A stretch of 64,000 nucleotides of DNA from Rhizobiaceae bacterium (GCA_017640615.1 JAEPQK010000004.1:310001-374000); one strand, 5' to 3'. Positions 52,343 through 60,351 are shown, numbered from the stretch's first letter. Notes: generated from the sequence alone by a model not told the origin. Numbers and translations are program-made.

Positions 52343-53050
52343 ATGCGCTACGCTATTTATTTCACGCCACCGCAGGACGACCCGCTGACCCGCGCTGCAG
52401 CCGACTGGCTCGGCCGGGATGCCTTTGGCGGCCAGGTTACTCAGCCGCGTTTGAGCGGTGGCCTCACCGCTGAGGAGCGCGCCTTTCATACGGCGGCAGC
52501 CCGGCGCTATGGCTTTCATGCGACCCTGAAATCGCCCTTTACCCTTGCCGCGGGCGAGACGGAGCAGGCGCTACAAACTGCGCTGGACCAATTTGCCTCT
52601 ATGGCTGCGCCGGTGACGCTGCCGCTCGTTGAGTTGTCGCGGCTCGATGGCTTCTTCGCTATCACGCCCTTCGAACGCTCCGAGGCGCTCGACCGTTTGG
52701 CGGGTGAAGTTGTTTCGGGTTTCGATATCTACCGCGCGCCCATGACCGAGCGCGACATTGAAAGACGCAACCCCGACGGACTGGCGCCGGAGCAGCTGAA
52801 GAACCTCTATCTTTGGGGTTATCCCTACGTGTTCGGCAGCTTCCGCTTCCACATGACGCTGAGCGGCCGTGTCGCTGATGCGCAGTCCGCCAAGGTGGAA
52901 GCCGCGATCAGGGACCATTTCGGCCCGCTGCTGGACGAGCCGCTTGAAATCGATGCGCTGACCCTGTTTGTCGAGCCCGAACCCGGTGCGCCGTTCATGG
53001 TACGCTCGTCCCATATGCTTGGCGCGATGGCGCAGCTTGAAAATGCTTGA
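52343..53050 (+). CDS. DUF1045 putative phosphonate metabolism protein (2H phosphoesterase)
   Basis: A 235-residue protein of the DUF1045 family found in C-P lyase operons, with the 2H phosphoesterase fold. The two His-x-Thr motifs are RYGFHATLKSPFTLA and FGSFRFHMTLSG, both intact, so it could hydrolyse or ligate a cyclic phosphate ester, perhaps ribose cyclic phosphate. The ATG at 52343 has AGGTAGGA before it. It overlaps or nearly abuts phnN, its usual companion. No other phn genes (phnG-M) are in the window. Confidence 0.87.
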   Translation: MRYAIYFTPPQDDPLTRAAADWLGRDAFGGQVTQPRLSGGLTAEERAFHTAAARRYGFHATLKSPFTLAAGETEQALQTALDQFASMAAPVTLPLVELSRLDGFFAITPFERSEALDRLAGEVVSGFDIYRAPMTERDIERRNPDGLAPEQLKNLYLWGYPYVFGSFRFHMTLSGRVADAQSAKVEAAIRDHFGPLLDEPLEIDALTLFVEPEPGAPFMVRSSHMLGAMAQLENA

Positions 53051-53057
53051 GGTTTCG

Positions 53058-53705
53058 ATGCCCTATGACGCTTGCGAGGATACGGCGGTGCCGGCGGCCG
53101 AGCCTGGCCCGCGGCTGCCGATCGGGCCAGGCGTGTTCATTCCCGTTGTCGGCCCGAGCGGCGCCGGCAAGGACACGCTGATCAATCTGGCGCGTGAGCG
53201 GCTGCGCGAAAGCTCTGCCGGCGTGGAGACGTTGTTTGCTCGCCGCGTGATTACGCGCAAAGCGGACGCATCGCTGGAAGATCACGACACGATGGACGAG
53301 GCCGACTTCGAAGCCGCCGCGGCCGAAGGCGCGTTCTCGGTGACCTGGCAAGCGCATGGGCTGAGCTACGCACTGCCGGCGGAGGTCGACCGCATCGTCG
53401 AAGAGGGCGGCGTGGTTGTAGCCAATGGTTCTCGCGCAGCTCTGGCCGCGATCGCCGAACGCTTCGAAAACGTGACCGTGGTTCAGGTGACCGCGCCGCG
53501 CGAGATACTGGCCGAACGCCTGGCGGCGCGCGGCCGCGAAACCAAGGCCGAAGTCGCGCTGCGGCTTGAGCGCGCCACGCTCGTAGCCGATCTGCCGGGC
53601 TCTGTGGTGATCGAAAATGCAGGCGACCCCGAACAGGCCGCGCAGAAGCTGGTGACCGTCATAGAAAAGGCGGCCGCGCGGGCCGCCCTGTCCGGTCTGG
53701 TCTGA
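53058..53705 (+). CDS. phnN: Ribose 1,5-bisphosphokinase PhnN
   Basis: Phosphorylates ribose 1,5-bisphosphate to PRPP, closing the C-P lyase pathway of phosphonate use. The 215-residue protein has the P-loop VGPSGAGKDT at about 31-40 in a guanylate-kinase-like fold. DARRVITRKADASLEDHDTM-like FARRVITRKADAS, ITWQAHGLSYALP-like VTWQAHGLSYALPAEVD and VVQVTAPREILAERLAARGR are family text. I chose ATG 53058 because GAGG lies five bases before it; ATG 53043 overlaps the DUF1045 stop. Coupled to DUF1045. Confidence 0.9.
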   Translation: MPYDACEDTAVPAAEPGPRLPIGPGVFIPVVGPSGAGKDTLINLARERLRESSAGVETLFARRVITRKADASLEDHDTMDEADFEAAAAEGAFSVTWQAHGLSYALPAEVDRIVEEGGVVVANGSRAALAAIAERFENVTVVQVTAPREILAERLAARGRETKAEVALRLERATLVADLPGSVVIENAGDPEQAAQKLVTVIEKAAARAALSGLV

Positions 53706-53717
53706 ATTCGCGAAAGC

Positions 53718-54203
53718 CTATTCGGCTTCGTTCGCGTCGCTTGCATTGAGCAGCGCGTATTTCTGGTCGCCCAGCGAGTTCAGAAGCTCGAGTTGCGTTT
53801 CGAGGAAGTCGATATGGCCTTCCTCATCCGCAAGCAGTTCCTCGAACAGCTTCATCGTCACATAGTCGCCGGCATCGTGGCAGATATCGCGTGACTTCTT
53901 GTAGGAGGCGCGGGCGTCGTGCTCGCCGGCAAGATCGGCTTCAAGAACTTCCTTGACGTTCTGGCCGACACGCAGCGGACCGACCTTCTGCAGGTTCGGA
54001 TGGCCCTCCAGGAAGATGATGCGCTCGATCAGCTTGTCGGCGTGATGCATCTCCTCGATCGATTCCGCGCGCTCTTTGGCCGCGAGTTTGCCATAGCCCC
54101 AGTCGTCGAGAAGGCGGTAGTGGACCCAGTATTGGTTGACGGCGCCGAGCTCCAGAAAAAGGGCCTCGTTAAGCCGCTCTATGACCTTTTTGTCGCCCTT
54201 CAT
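53718..54203 (-). CDS. bfr: Bacterioferritin
   Basis: A 24-subunit haem-containing iron store. The 161-residue protein has the di-iron ferroxidase ligands Glu18 ([18 protein letters not shown]), Glu51 and His54 ([16 protein letters not shown]), and the later Glu/His pair in [14 protein letters not shown]. The haem ligand Met52 is present. It starts at 54203 ([15 protein letters not shown]) inside the end of the upstream bfd gene (35-base overlap). An ICE-type operator lies before the bfd-bfr pair (54653). It converges on phnN. Confidence 0.95.
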   Translation of the reverse strand: MKGDKKVIERLNEALFLELGAVNQYWVHYRLLDDWGYGKLAAKERAESIEEMHHADKLIERIIFLEGHPNLQKVGPLRVGQNVKEVLEADLAGEHDARASYKKSRDICHDAGDYVTMKLFEELLADEEGHIDFLETQLELLNSLGDQKYALLNASDANEAE

Positions 54204-54477
54204 TGTTTTCCTCGCGATGGCTTCGAAGACCGCGAACGCGGTCAAGAAATGTTACACTTTCCGCTTTTTGTTCTCCGAGTTCCTGATGAAACTCTTCGGT
54301 AACGCGGATGATGATTTCAACCACATTGGGAAAACAGCCGCAACAGCGACCGCGCTGCTGAAGTGCGTGATAGACCTTGGCCGGGACGATCAGGCCCCAC
54401 GGATCGGCGGCAAGCAGCGAACGGATCGTCTGCTCGATCTCCTTCTCCGTGATCATGTTGCAGTGGCAGATCAGCAT
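54169..54477 (-). CDS. bfd: Bacterioferritin-associated ferredoxin (Bfd)
   Basis: A small [2Fe-2S] protein that delivers electrons to bacterioferritin to release stored iron. The 102-residue product has the four cluster cysteines Cys4, Cys6 ([10 protein letters not shown]) and Cys45, Cys48 ([16 protein letters not shown]). A C-terminal extension of about 35 basic residues goes beyond the usual 64-residue Bfd and overlaps the bfr start by 35 bases. Because of this overlap bfd and bfr are probably translationally coupled. The ICE-type operator at 54653 lies 176 bases upstream. Confidence 0.9.
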   Translation of the reverse strand: MLICHCNMITEKEIEQTIRSLLAADPWGLIVPAKVYHALQQRGRCCGCFPNVVEIIIRVTEEFHQELGEQKAESVTFLDRVRGLRSHREENNEGRQKGHRAA

Positions 54478-54652
54478 GGTCCCGACCAGATATGCGGCGG
54501 CGCCGCGGCTATTGTCCTCTCGCGCGCAAATATCAGCTCTCGATGTGGCAATCCGGTGACTGGCTCGCGCGCTGTCCCGTCAGGTCGGCAATATGGGTGG
54601 TGCCGGGGCATTGTCAATCGACAGTGCCGGAAATCCTTAACGCATCAATGGG

Positions 54653-54668
54653 TTAGAAGAATTCTAAA
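54653..54668. promoter_or_regulatory. Irr-type ICE box before bfd-bfr
   Basis: TTAGAA (54653-54658), GAA, TTCTAA (54662-54667) plus A matches the ICE consensus TTTAGAA-N3-TTCTAAA with perfect six-base arms; the only mismatch is the first base. It lies between the divergent bfd and M24 peptidase genes, 176 bases before the bfd start. Irr control of iron storage is known in rhizobia; here it is inferred. Confidence 0.65.
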
Positions 54669-54681
54669 CTGCACAAATCGC

Positions 54682-54698
54682 ATCTGGTCCGACCAGAT
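54682..54698. promoter_or_regulatory. TGGT-N3-ACCA dyad, GntR/FadR-type, before the M24 peptidase
   Basis: ATCTGGT (54682-54688), CCG, ACCAGAT (54692-54698) is a perfect seven-base inverted repeat with the FadR-subfamily GntR core TGGT-N3-ACCA. It lies 78 bases before the peptidase ATG. The same core followed by GATT occurs twice before the sugar ABC operon at 60163 and 60341. Confidence 0.6.
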
Positions 54699-54775
54699 TT
54701 TGACGAACGGCCTCAAATGTAATACCGGAGCGTAAGCCGCCCGCGCGCTTGCGGTGCCGGCCCGGGAGCAACGGC

Positions 54776-55963
54776 ATGACCAATCAGACAAATGGCAGTG
54801 ACGCAATCGCAGTTCCGTTCGACATTGAGCGGCTCGACCGCCTGATGGACGAGGCGGGGATCGATGTCCTGCTCACCACCTCCAAACACAATGCGCAGTA
54901 TTTGCTCGGCGGCTATCGTTTCATTTTCTTCGTTGCGATGGATGCAATCGGCCACAGCCGTTACCTGCCGATTGTCGCTTATGAGAAGGGCAGGCCGGAA
55001 CACAGCGCCTATATCGCCAACCGCATGGAAGGCGGCGAGCACGCCAATCGCCCGTTCTGGCCGCCAACGCTGCATGCCGCATGCTGGACCACGGCTGAGG
55101 CCGCTGATTTCGCAGTCGAGCATGTGCGCAAGATCGGCAAGCAGAATGCGCGGATCGGCATTGAACCCGGCTTCATGCCGATCGATGCCTACACCCACAT
55201 CACCAGCAAGCTGAGCGACGCGACATTCGTTGACGCGACGGGTGTGCTGGAGCGTCTGCGCGCCCTCAAATCGCCGGCCGAGCTGGCCAAGCTGAAGCAT
55301 GCCTCCGAAATGATCACCGACTCAATGCAGGCGACGATTTCAGCGGCGCGCGAAGGCTCCACCAAGGCCGAGATCATCGAGCAGCTGCGGCGCGAGGAAA
55401 CCAATCGCGGGCTTCACTTCGAATATTGCCTGCTGACGCTGGGCGCGAGCCACAATCGCGCATCGTCGAATCAGGCCTGGAACGCGGGAGAAGTTCTCTC
55501 CATCGATTCCGGCGGCAATTATGAAGGCTATATCGGTGATCTCTGCCGTATGGGCGTGCTGGGCGAACCGGACGCTGAACTTGAGGATTTGCTGGGCGAG
55601 GTGGAAGCTATTCAGCAAGCAGCGTTCGCGCAGGTGAAGGCCGGCGCCATGGGAGGCGACCTCGTTGCGGCAGGCCAAGAGCGCCTGAAATCATCGCCAG
55701 TTGCCGACTATACCGACTTCTTCGCCCACGGCATGGGGCTTATCAGCCACGAAGCGCCGTTCCTGATGACGAACCACCCGGTCACATATGAAGGGGTGGA
55801 CGCCGCGCGCCCGCTGGAGGCCGGCATGGTGCTTTCTGTCGAAACGACGATGCTCCACCCGACTCGGGGCTTCATAAAGCTGGAAGACACGCTGGCGGTG
55901 ACCAGTGACGGCTACGAAATGTTCGGCGACCGCGGCCGCGGCTGGAACCGGGGTGGCGGCTAG
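54776..55963 (+). CDS. M24 family metallopeptidase (Xaa-Pro peptidase/creatinase-like)
   Basis: A 395-residue pita-bread-fold hydrolase. An N-terminal creatinase_N domain (about 10-150, RLDRLMDEAGIDVLLTTSKH) precedes the M24 catalytic domain. Metal ligands appear in order: Asp residues in LSIDSGGNYEGYIGDLCR, His in FFAHGMGLISHE, Glu in MVLSVETTMLHP and Glu in GFIKLEDTLAVT. All five are present, so it is probably a true metallopeptidase acting on X-Pro peptides or a related amide. The ATG at 54776 has GGGAG before it. A GntR-type dyad lies upstream (54682). It converges on the DMT gene. Confidence 0.88.
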   Translation: MTNQTNGSDAIAVPFDIERLDRLMDEAGIDVLLTTSKHNAQYLLGGYRFIFFVAMDAIGHSRYLPIVAYEKGRPEHSAYIANRMEGGEHANRPFWPPTLHAACWTTAEAADFAVEHVRKIGKQNARIGIEPGFMPIDAYTHITSKLSDATFVDATGVLERLRALKSPAELAKLKHASEMITDSMQATISAAREGSTKAEIIEQLRREETNRGLHFEYCLLTLGASHNRASSNQAWNAGEVLSIDSGGNYEGYIGDLCRMGVLGEPDAELEDLLGEVEAIQQAAFAQVKAGAMGGDLVAAGQERLKSSPVADYTDFFAHGMGLISHEAPFLMTNHPVTYEGVDAARPLEAGMVLSVETTMLHPTRGFIKLEDTLAVTSDGYEMFGDRGRGWNRGGG

Positions 55964-55966
55964 ACG

Positions 55967-56860
55967 TTAAAGCCGGGTCCGTCCGAAGGGGTTCCAGCGA
56001 ACGGTGCCAAGGCGAATGCGCTCGCGTGCAACGGTCAACAGGCCCGAGAACGCGATCACAACGAGGCCGGACGCGGACCAGATGTCGGGCTGTTCATTGA
56101 AAAGCAACGCACCCAGCAGAACCGCCCAGGCGATCTGCGAATAGTGCGTCGGCGCAAGCTGATTGACCGGCGCAATTCTGATCGCGCGCATCAGAAACAT
56201 ATGCCCCGCGGCCGCGCCGGCCCCGGCCACCAGCAATATGGCGGCTTCGGTCCGGCTTGGCGGTTCAAAGCCGGTGACGACCGTTGCAACCCCGTTGAAC
56301 AAAGCGGCGTAGACGATGAGGTATCCGAGGATCGTCGTCGTGCGCTCGCGCGAGGCGAGCGACCGCTGCAGAATAATGCTCGACGCGCTCAGCGTTGCCA
56401 TCATCAGCGCGGCGGCATGGCCGAGTTCAAGCGCGCGGAAGCCGGGCCGCACAACAACGAGAACACCCAGAAAGCCGATGATGACGGCCGCCCAACGCCA
56501 GGGGCCGATCTGCTCCTTCAGGATGAGCATCGACAGCAAGGTCACGAACAGCGGCGAAAGAAACGCGATTGCATAGACCTCTGCCAGCGGGATGGTAGTG
56601 AAGGCGTAGACGCCGCCGACGCCAGCGATCATCCCGATGATCGCGCGCACTTGCACCGGCAAGGGATGTTTCATGCGCCAGAAGTCGAGCCAGCCCGATC
56701 CCTCGGGACGAGTCAGCAGGACGAGCAGGCTGCCGGCGATTGCCAGCTGGAAGAAGCCGATCTGGAAGACGGACATACCTCCGCCGAGCGCCTTGATGGC
56801 GGCGTCGCTCCACGCAAAAGTGGCGTAGCCGAGCAACGCAAGCAGGATGCCGTTGTTCAT
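55967..56860 (-). CDS. DMT superfamily transporter (EamA domains)
   Basis: A 297-residue inner-membrane protein with ten helices in two EamA repeats (about 4-138 and 150-285). The repeats are marked by GVYAFTTIPLAEVYAIAFLS and LAPTHYSQIAWAVLLGALLF. Most such proteins export amino acids or metabolites; the substrate cannot be told. The stop is 3 bases from the convergent M24 peptidase stop. It follows the cupin, TIM-barrel and UPF0261 genes on the same strand after 118 bases, so it may be part of their operon. Confidence 0.87.
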   Translation of the reverse strand: MNNGILLALLGYATFAWSDAAIKALGGGMSVFQIGFFQLAIAGSLLVLLTRPEGSGWLDFWRMKHPLPVQVRAIIGMIAGVGGVYAFTTIPLAEVYAIAFLSPLFVTLLSMLILKEQIGPWRWAAVIIGFLGVLVVVRPGFRALELGHAAALMMATLSASSIILQRSLASRERTTTILGYLIVYAALFNGVATVVTGFEPPSRTEAAILLVAGAGAAAGHMFLMRAIRIAPVNQLAPTHYSQIAWAVLLGALLFNEQPDIWSASGLVVIAFSGLLTVARERIRLGTVRWNPFGRTRL

Positions 56861-56978
56861 CTTTTCCGATTTCCGCAGCGGAGGCGCCGGCGGCTTGACT
56901 CGTTGGTTGCGGCGCTCAGGCCGGCGCTTAGCGGAAATTCGTGTCTAATGCACTCGCATTGCGGTGACGCTGCGTGAT

Positions 56979-57395
56979 TTACTCGCCCGGAGCCAGCAGT
57001 CTGAAATCCGGCTGGTCGCGCAAGGCGAGTTCCGGTCCGGCGGGTGAATAGACCACGAAGAGCTGCATCGGCTCCGACCCGGTGTTGAGGGTGGAGTGGT
57101 AGCGGCTTTCGGGCACGTAGACCGTGCAGCCCGGGCCGACTTCCCGCGTAACGGGATTTCCGTTCTCGTCTTCCACCATCTGTTCGCCGGTGCCGGAGAT
57201 GACGAAGATGATTTCTTCCGCACCCGGGTGGTTGTGTCTCGCATGGCCCTGGCCGGGTTTCACATCGACCACGCCGCCGGAAAAGCGCTCTGCGCCGTTC
57301 ACCTCCGGCGCGACAGTGAGCGCAAGGCGGCCCCAGTCAAAGCCGAATGCGCTGACATCGCTCGGATAGACGAATTTCTCTTTTTCGGTGCTCAT
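56979..57395 (-). CDS. Cupin domain protein
   Basis: A 138-residue single-cupin protein. Motif 1 is GHARHNHPGAEEIIFVISGT, with HNH and Glu as metal ligands, and motif 2 is PGCTVYVPESRYHSTLNTGS with the last His. All four ligands are present, so it probably binds a metal and may be an isomerase, dioxygenase or binding protein. The ATG at 57395 begins MSTEKEKFVYPSD. It follows the TIM-barrel gene after 14 bases and is probably co-transcribed with it and the UPF0261 gene. Confidence 0.85.
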   Translation of the reverse strand: MSTEKEKFVYPSDVSAFGFDWGRLALTVAPEVNGAERFSGGVVDVKPGQGHARHNHPGAEEIIFVISGTGEQMVEDENGNPVTREVGPGCTVYVPESRYHSTLNTGSEPMQLFVVYSPAGPELALRDQPDFRLLAPGE

Positions 57396-57409
57396 GCTTG
57401 TTCTCCCGG

Positions 57410-58246
57410 CTAGGCCTTCAACGGCAGGTTCTTGAAATCGGCGGTCTGTTGGCGAATGGCGGCCTCCGCTGGTAGCCGCTCCATGGAACTTGCGCCGTAA
57501 AAGCCGTGGCACAGCTTGCAGTTTTTGAGAATGTAGCCCGCATCGGCCGGCATTGAGATGGGGCCGCCATGGCAAATGACGATCGCATCCTCGCGCACTT
57601 TGCGGGCGGCTTCGGCGATCGCGTCGATTTCGGCAACGCACTGGTCGAGTGACTTCGCGGAGATGGCGCCAATCGACCCGCCGGTCGTCACGCCCATATG
57701 GGCGACGATGATGTCGGCGCCAGCTTTTGTCATCGCAGCGGCTTCATCTGGGTTGAACACGTAAGGCGTTGTCAGAAGGTCGATGGCGTTGGCGGCCGAG
57801 ATCATGTCGACCTCGAGCCCATACCCCATTCCGGTTTCCTCGAAGGATTGCCGCATCGCGCCGTCAAATAGACCGATGGTCGGAAAATTCTGCACGCCGG
57901 AAAAGCCCATCGCTTTCAACTCGGCCAGAAACTGCGGCATCAGCACAAAGGGGTCTGTGCCGTTGACGCCGGCAAGCACCGGCGTGTGCTTGACCACCGG
58001 CAGCACCTCGACCGCCATCTCCTTCACGATCTCATTGGCGTTGCCGTAGGCAAGCAGGCCGGCGGCGGAGCCGCGCCCGGCCATGCGGTAGCGGCCCGAA
58101 TTGTAGATCACGATGAGGTCGATGCCGCCGGCCTCCTCCGATTTTGCCGAAAGGCCGGTGCCCGCGCCGCCGCCGACGATCGGTCTGCCTTCGGCGATCA
58201 TCGCGCGAAAGCGTTGCAGTATTTCCTTGCGCGGGATGGACGGCAT
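57410..58246 (-). CDS. TIM-barrel signal transduction / phosphoenolpyruvate hydrolase family protein (Tm-1 C-terminal half)
   Basis: A 278-residue TIM barrel of the family called PEP hydrolase or TIM-barrel signal-transduction protein, the same domain as the C-terminal half of plant Tm-1. Family text is [77 protein letters not shown] and [20 protein letters not shown]. The catalytic activity in bacteria is not established. It lies 15 bases after the UPF0261 gene on the same strand. The plant protein is one polypeptide, so the two products probably form one complex. Confidence 0.9.
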   Translation of the reverse strand: MPSIPRKEILQRFRAMIAEGRPIVGGGAGTGLSAKSEEAGGIDLIVIYNSGRYRMAGRGSAAGLLAYGNANEIVKEMAVEVLPVVKHTPVLAGVNGTDPFVLMPQFLAELKAMGFSGVQNFPTIGLFDGAMRQSFEETGMGYGLEVDMISAANAIDLLTTPYVFNPDEAAAMTKAGADIIVAHMGVTTGGSIGAISAKSLDQCVAEIDAIAEAARKVREDAIVICHGGPISMPADAGYILKNCKLCHGFYGASSMERLPAEAAIRQQTADFKNLPLKA

Positions 58247-58261
58247 GAAGTGACCTCGTTG

Positions 58262-59452
58262 TCAGGCGATTTCTTTGAAGGCGGCCGCGGCGGCCTCGGC
58301 AAATTCGGGATCGTTGATATGAAGCGGCAGGCGCGTGATGCGGCGGCGGTCCGTCTGCTCAAGCGTGGTTGCCAGCGCCGTGAAGAGGGCCGCATTCGCT
58401 TCCGGGTCGAAAAACGCGCCGCCTTCGATATCGAGCGCGGACACGCCCTTCTCGGGAATGAGAAACCGCACCGGGCCGTCGCACAGATTGAGCCGCTCGC
58501 CTATCCATGTGCCGATGCGCGCACACTCCTCAGCCGATGTGCGCATCAGCGTCACGTTTGGATTGTGCTTGTAGAGCTTACGGCCCGCATACTTGGCCGG
58601 CACGGTATCAGGCGCCCAGAAATTGACCATGTCGAGAGCGCCGACCGAACCGACATAGGGAATGCCGGTGCGCGCAATCGCGCCAAACCGATCTTCGGTC
58701 GCAGGAAGAACCCCGTCCAGCAGCAGATCGCAGACTTCAGTGGTGGTGATGTCGATGACGCCCGACAGCATCGCGCTGTCGGCGAGCTTTTCCATCGTGC
58801 GACCGCCAGTGCCTGTCGCGTGGAAAACCATGCAGTCATGCTCGGCGCGCAACAGATCGGCGATGGCCGTGACGCACGGCGTGGTGACGCCGAACATTGT
58901 GAGCCCGAGGGCTGGTTTGTCCTCGCCTGACGGTGCGGCCACGCCGGCCATGCCGGCAATGGCCTGTCCTGCATTGTGAAGAATGACGCGGCTCAGCCCG
59001 TTGAGGCCGGCAATGTCGGTCACCGCCGGCACCATGATGATGTCGGAGACATCGACATAAGGCGCGGTGTCGCCGGAGGCGAGCGTCGAGACCATCACCT
59101 TGGGAACGCCATAAGGCAGGCGGCGCATGCCCGCCGTAACGATCGCAGTGCCGCCGCCGCCGCCGAGGCCAATCATACCGGCCACGTCATCGAGCGTTTC
59201 GGCAAAGGCTGCGAAGGCCGCAGACATGCCAGCTACCGCCGTGCCGCGGTCGTCGAGGCCAAGAATGGCGGCAGCGCCATCGGGGTGATGCGCGGCGACG
59301 GAGTCGGCCGAGATGTCTGTCGCGAACGCCGCTTCGCGCGTGCCGACATCGATTGTGACAACAGAGCGCCCGGCGGCGCGAATGACGCCGGCCAGAAATG
59401 CCATCTCCTCGCCCTTGGTGTCGGCTGTGCCGACAACATAGACGCGCCCCAT
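58262..59452 (-). CDS. Tm-1-like ATP-binding (UPF0261) protein
   Basis: A 396-residue protein of the UPF0261 family, homologous to the N-terminal ATP-binding domain of tomato Tm-1, which inhibits tobamovirus replication. Family text is MGRVYVVGTADTKGEEMAFL, IGLGGGGGTAIVTAGMRRLP, MFGVTTPCVTAIADLLRAEH and FHATGTGGRTMEKLADSAML. It is encoded with the TIM-barrel protein (15-base gap) and divergent from a TetR regulator. The start ATG at 59452 was preferred to codons up to 59524, which overlap the operator and the tetR start. The bacterial function is unknown; the neighbouring sugar transporter suggests carbohydrate breakdown. Confidence 0.9.
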   Translation of the reverse strand: MGRVYVVGTADTKGEEMAFLAGVIRAAGRSVVTIDVGTREAAFATDISADSVAAHHPDGAAAILGLDDRGTAVAGMSAAFAAFAETLDDVAGMIGLGGGGGTAIVTAGMRRLPYGVPKVMVSTLASGDTAPYVDVSDIIMVPAVTDIAGLNGLSRVILHNAGQAIAGMAGVAAPSGEDKPALGLTMFGVTTPCVTAIADLLRAEHDCMVFHATGTGGRTMEKLADSAMLSGVIDITTTEVCDLLLDGVLPATEDRFGAIARTGIPYVGSVGALDMVNFWAPDTVPAKYAGRKLYKHNPNVTLMRTSAEECARIGTWIGERLNLCDGPVRFLIPEKGVSALDIEGGAFFDPEANAALFTALATTLEQTDRRRITRLPLHINDPEFAEAAAAAFKEIA

Positions 59453-59473
59453 CTGTCCTCCTCGCGCCTCGGC

Positions 59474-59489
59474 TGCAATGCCGGTTGCA
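59474..59489. promoter_or_regulatory. Small dyad in the UPF0261/tetR intergenic region
   Basis: TGCAA (59474-59478), six bases, TTGCA (59485-59489) is a perfect five-base inverted repeat between the two divergent starts (66 bases apart). It may be part of the promoter or operator of one or both genes; it is short and could be chance. Confidence 0.35.
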
Positions 59490-59495
59490 AATTTT

Positions 59496-59530
59496 TGAGA
59501 CGCGCGTATCATATTGGTATGCAAGTCTCA
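59496..59530. promoter_or_regulatory. TetR-type operator overlapping the tetR start
   Basis: TGAGACGCGCGTATCA (59496-59511) and TGGTATGCAAGTCTCA (59515-59530) are inverted 16-base arms with 12 matches and a three-base centre. The tetR ATG (59519) lies inside the right arm, so binding would block its own translation start region as well as the divergent UPF0261 promoter. Size and position fit a TetR-family operator with autorepression. Confidence 0.55.
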
Positions 59531-60145
59531 CGTCAACAAAACGCCGAACAGGCAGAAAAGGGGCCGAGCGCACGAACGCGACGGCTGATGCTGGAGACCG
59601 CGACGCGGCTCATGCAGGAGGGCAGGACACCTTCGGTGTCGGAAGTGGCGGAAGCAGCGGAGGTGTCGCGCGCTACGGCCTATCGCTATTTTCCAAGCCA
59701 GGCGGCTCTGGTGCACGCGGTTGTGGATGAAGCGCTGGGGCCAATTCTTGATTGGCGCTCGGGCTCGGAAGATACCGAGAGCCGCGTGCAGGATCTCATT
59801 GCCAGTTCCATGCCACGTATCGTTGAATTCGAGGCGACCTTCCGGGCGGCGCTAAAGCTGTCGCTGGAGCCCGAGGCAGCCGACGGCAGCGCGGCAACGG
59901 AACCACGTTTCACGCGCGGACACCGGGTCGATCTGCTGCGCGATGCAGTGCAGCCACTTGCGGGAAAATTGCCTCCAGCGGAGACCGAACGGCTCGCGCA
60001 GGCGCTCTCATTGATCTACGGTGTGGAGATGCTGGTGGTGCTCAAGGACATTTGGGGCCTCGGCGACAAAGAGGCCGTCTCGGTCATCCAATGGGCGGCC
60101 CGCGCGCTGGTGCGGACCGCGATATCGGAAGAGGCGCGGGAGTGA
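59519..60145 (+). CDS. TetR/AcrR family transcriptional regulator
   Basis: A 208-residue repressor. The N-terminal helix-turn-helix is RTPSVSEVAEAAEVSRATAY and the family YRYFPSQAALVHAVVDEALG follows; the all-helical C-terminal ligand domain is normal in length. The ATG at 59519 (MQVSRQQNAEQ) lies inside a 35-base inverted repeat that is probably its operator. It is divergent from the UPF0261/TIM-barrel/cupin genes, so it most likely controls them. The ligand is not known. The frame is open upstream, but those codons run antisense through the UPF0261 gene. Confidence 0.9.
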   Translation: MQVSRQQNAEQAEKGPSARTRRLMLETATRLMQEGRTPSVSEVAEAAEVSRATAYRYFPSQAALVHAVVDEALGPILDWRSGSEDTESRVQDLIASSMPRIVEFEATFRAALKLSLEPEAADGSAATEPRFTRGHRVDLLRDAVQPLAGKLPPAETERLAQALSLIYGVEMLVVLKDIWGLGDKEAVSVIQWAARALVRTAISEEARE

Positions 60146-60162
60146 TGTCTGCGCTGCCGAAT

Positions 60163-60173
60163 TGGTTAGACCA
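60163..60173. promoter_or_regulatory. TGGT-N3-ACCA dyad 1 (GntR/FadR type)
   Basis: TGGT, TAG, ACCA, followed by GATT. It lies 18 bases after the tetR stop and about 330 bases before the substrate-binding protein gene. Confidence 0.5.
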
Positions 60174-60340
60174 GATTTATCGGCACTTGTGCGGTGCCTT
60201 ATTCGGCTCGCCTCACTCTCCCTTTTCGCATTTCGGCAAATTTTCGGCAGAAAATAAGCCGATTTTCGCTCCGTTGGCCAAAAAATGCTGGTCGGCGGTG
60301 TTGATTGCCTGTTTGGAAGGACTTGACGGCAGCTGCCGTT

Positions 60341-60351
60341 TGGTAATACCA
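60341..60351. promoter_or_regulatory. TGGT-N3-ACCA dyad 2 (GntR/FadR type)
   Basis: TGGT, AAT, ACCA, followed by GATT. It lies 154 bases before the ABC operon start. The 178-base spacing from dyad 1 (about 17 helical turns) would allow looping by a dimeric or tetrameric repressor. Confidence 0.55.
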
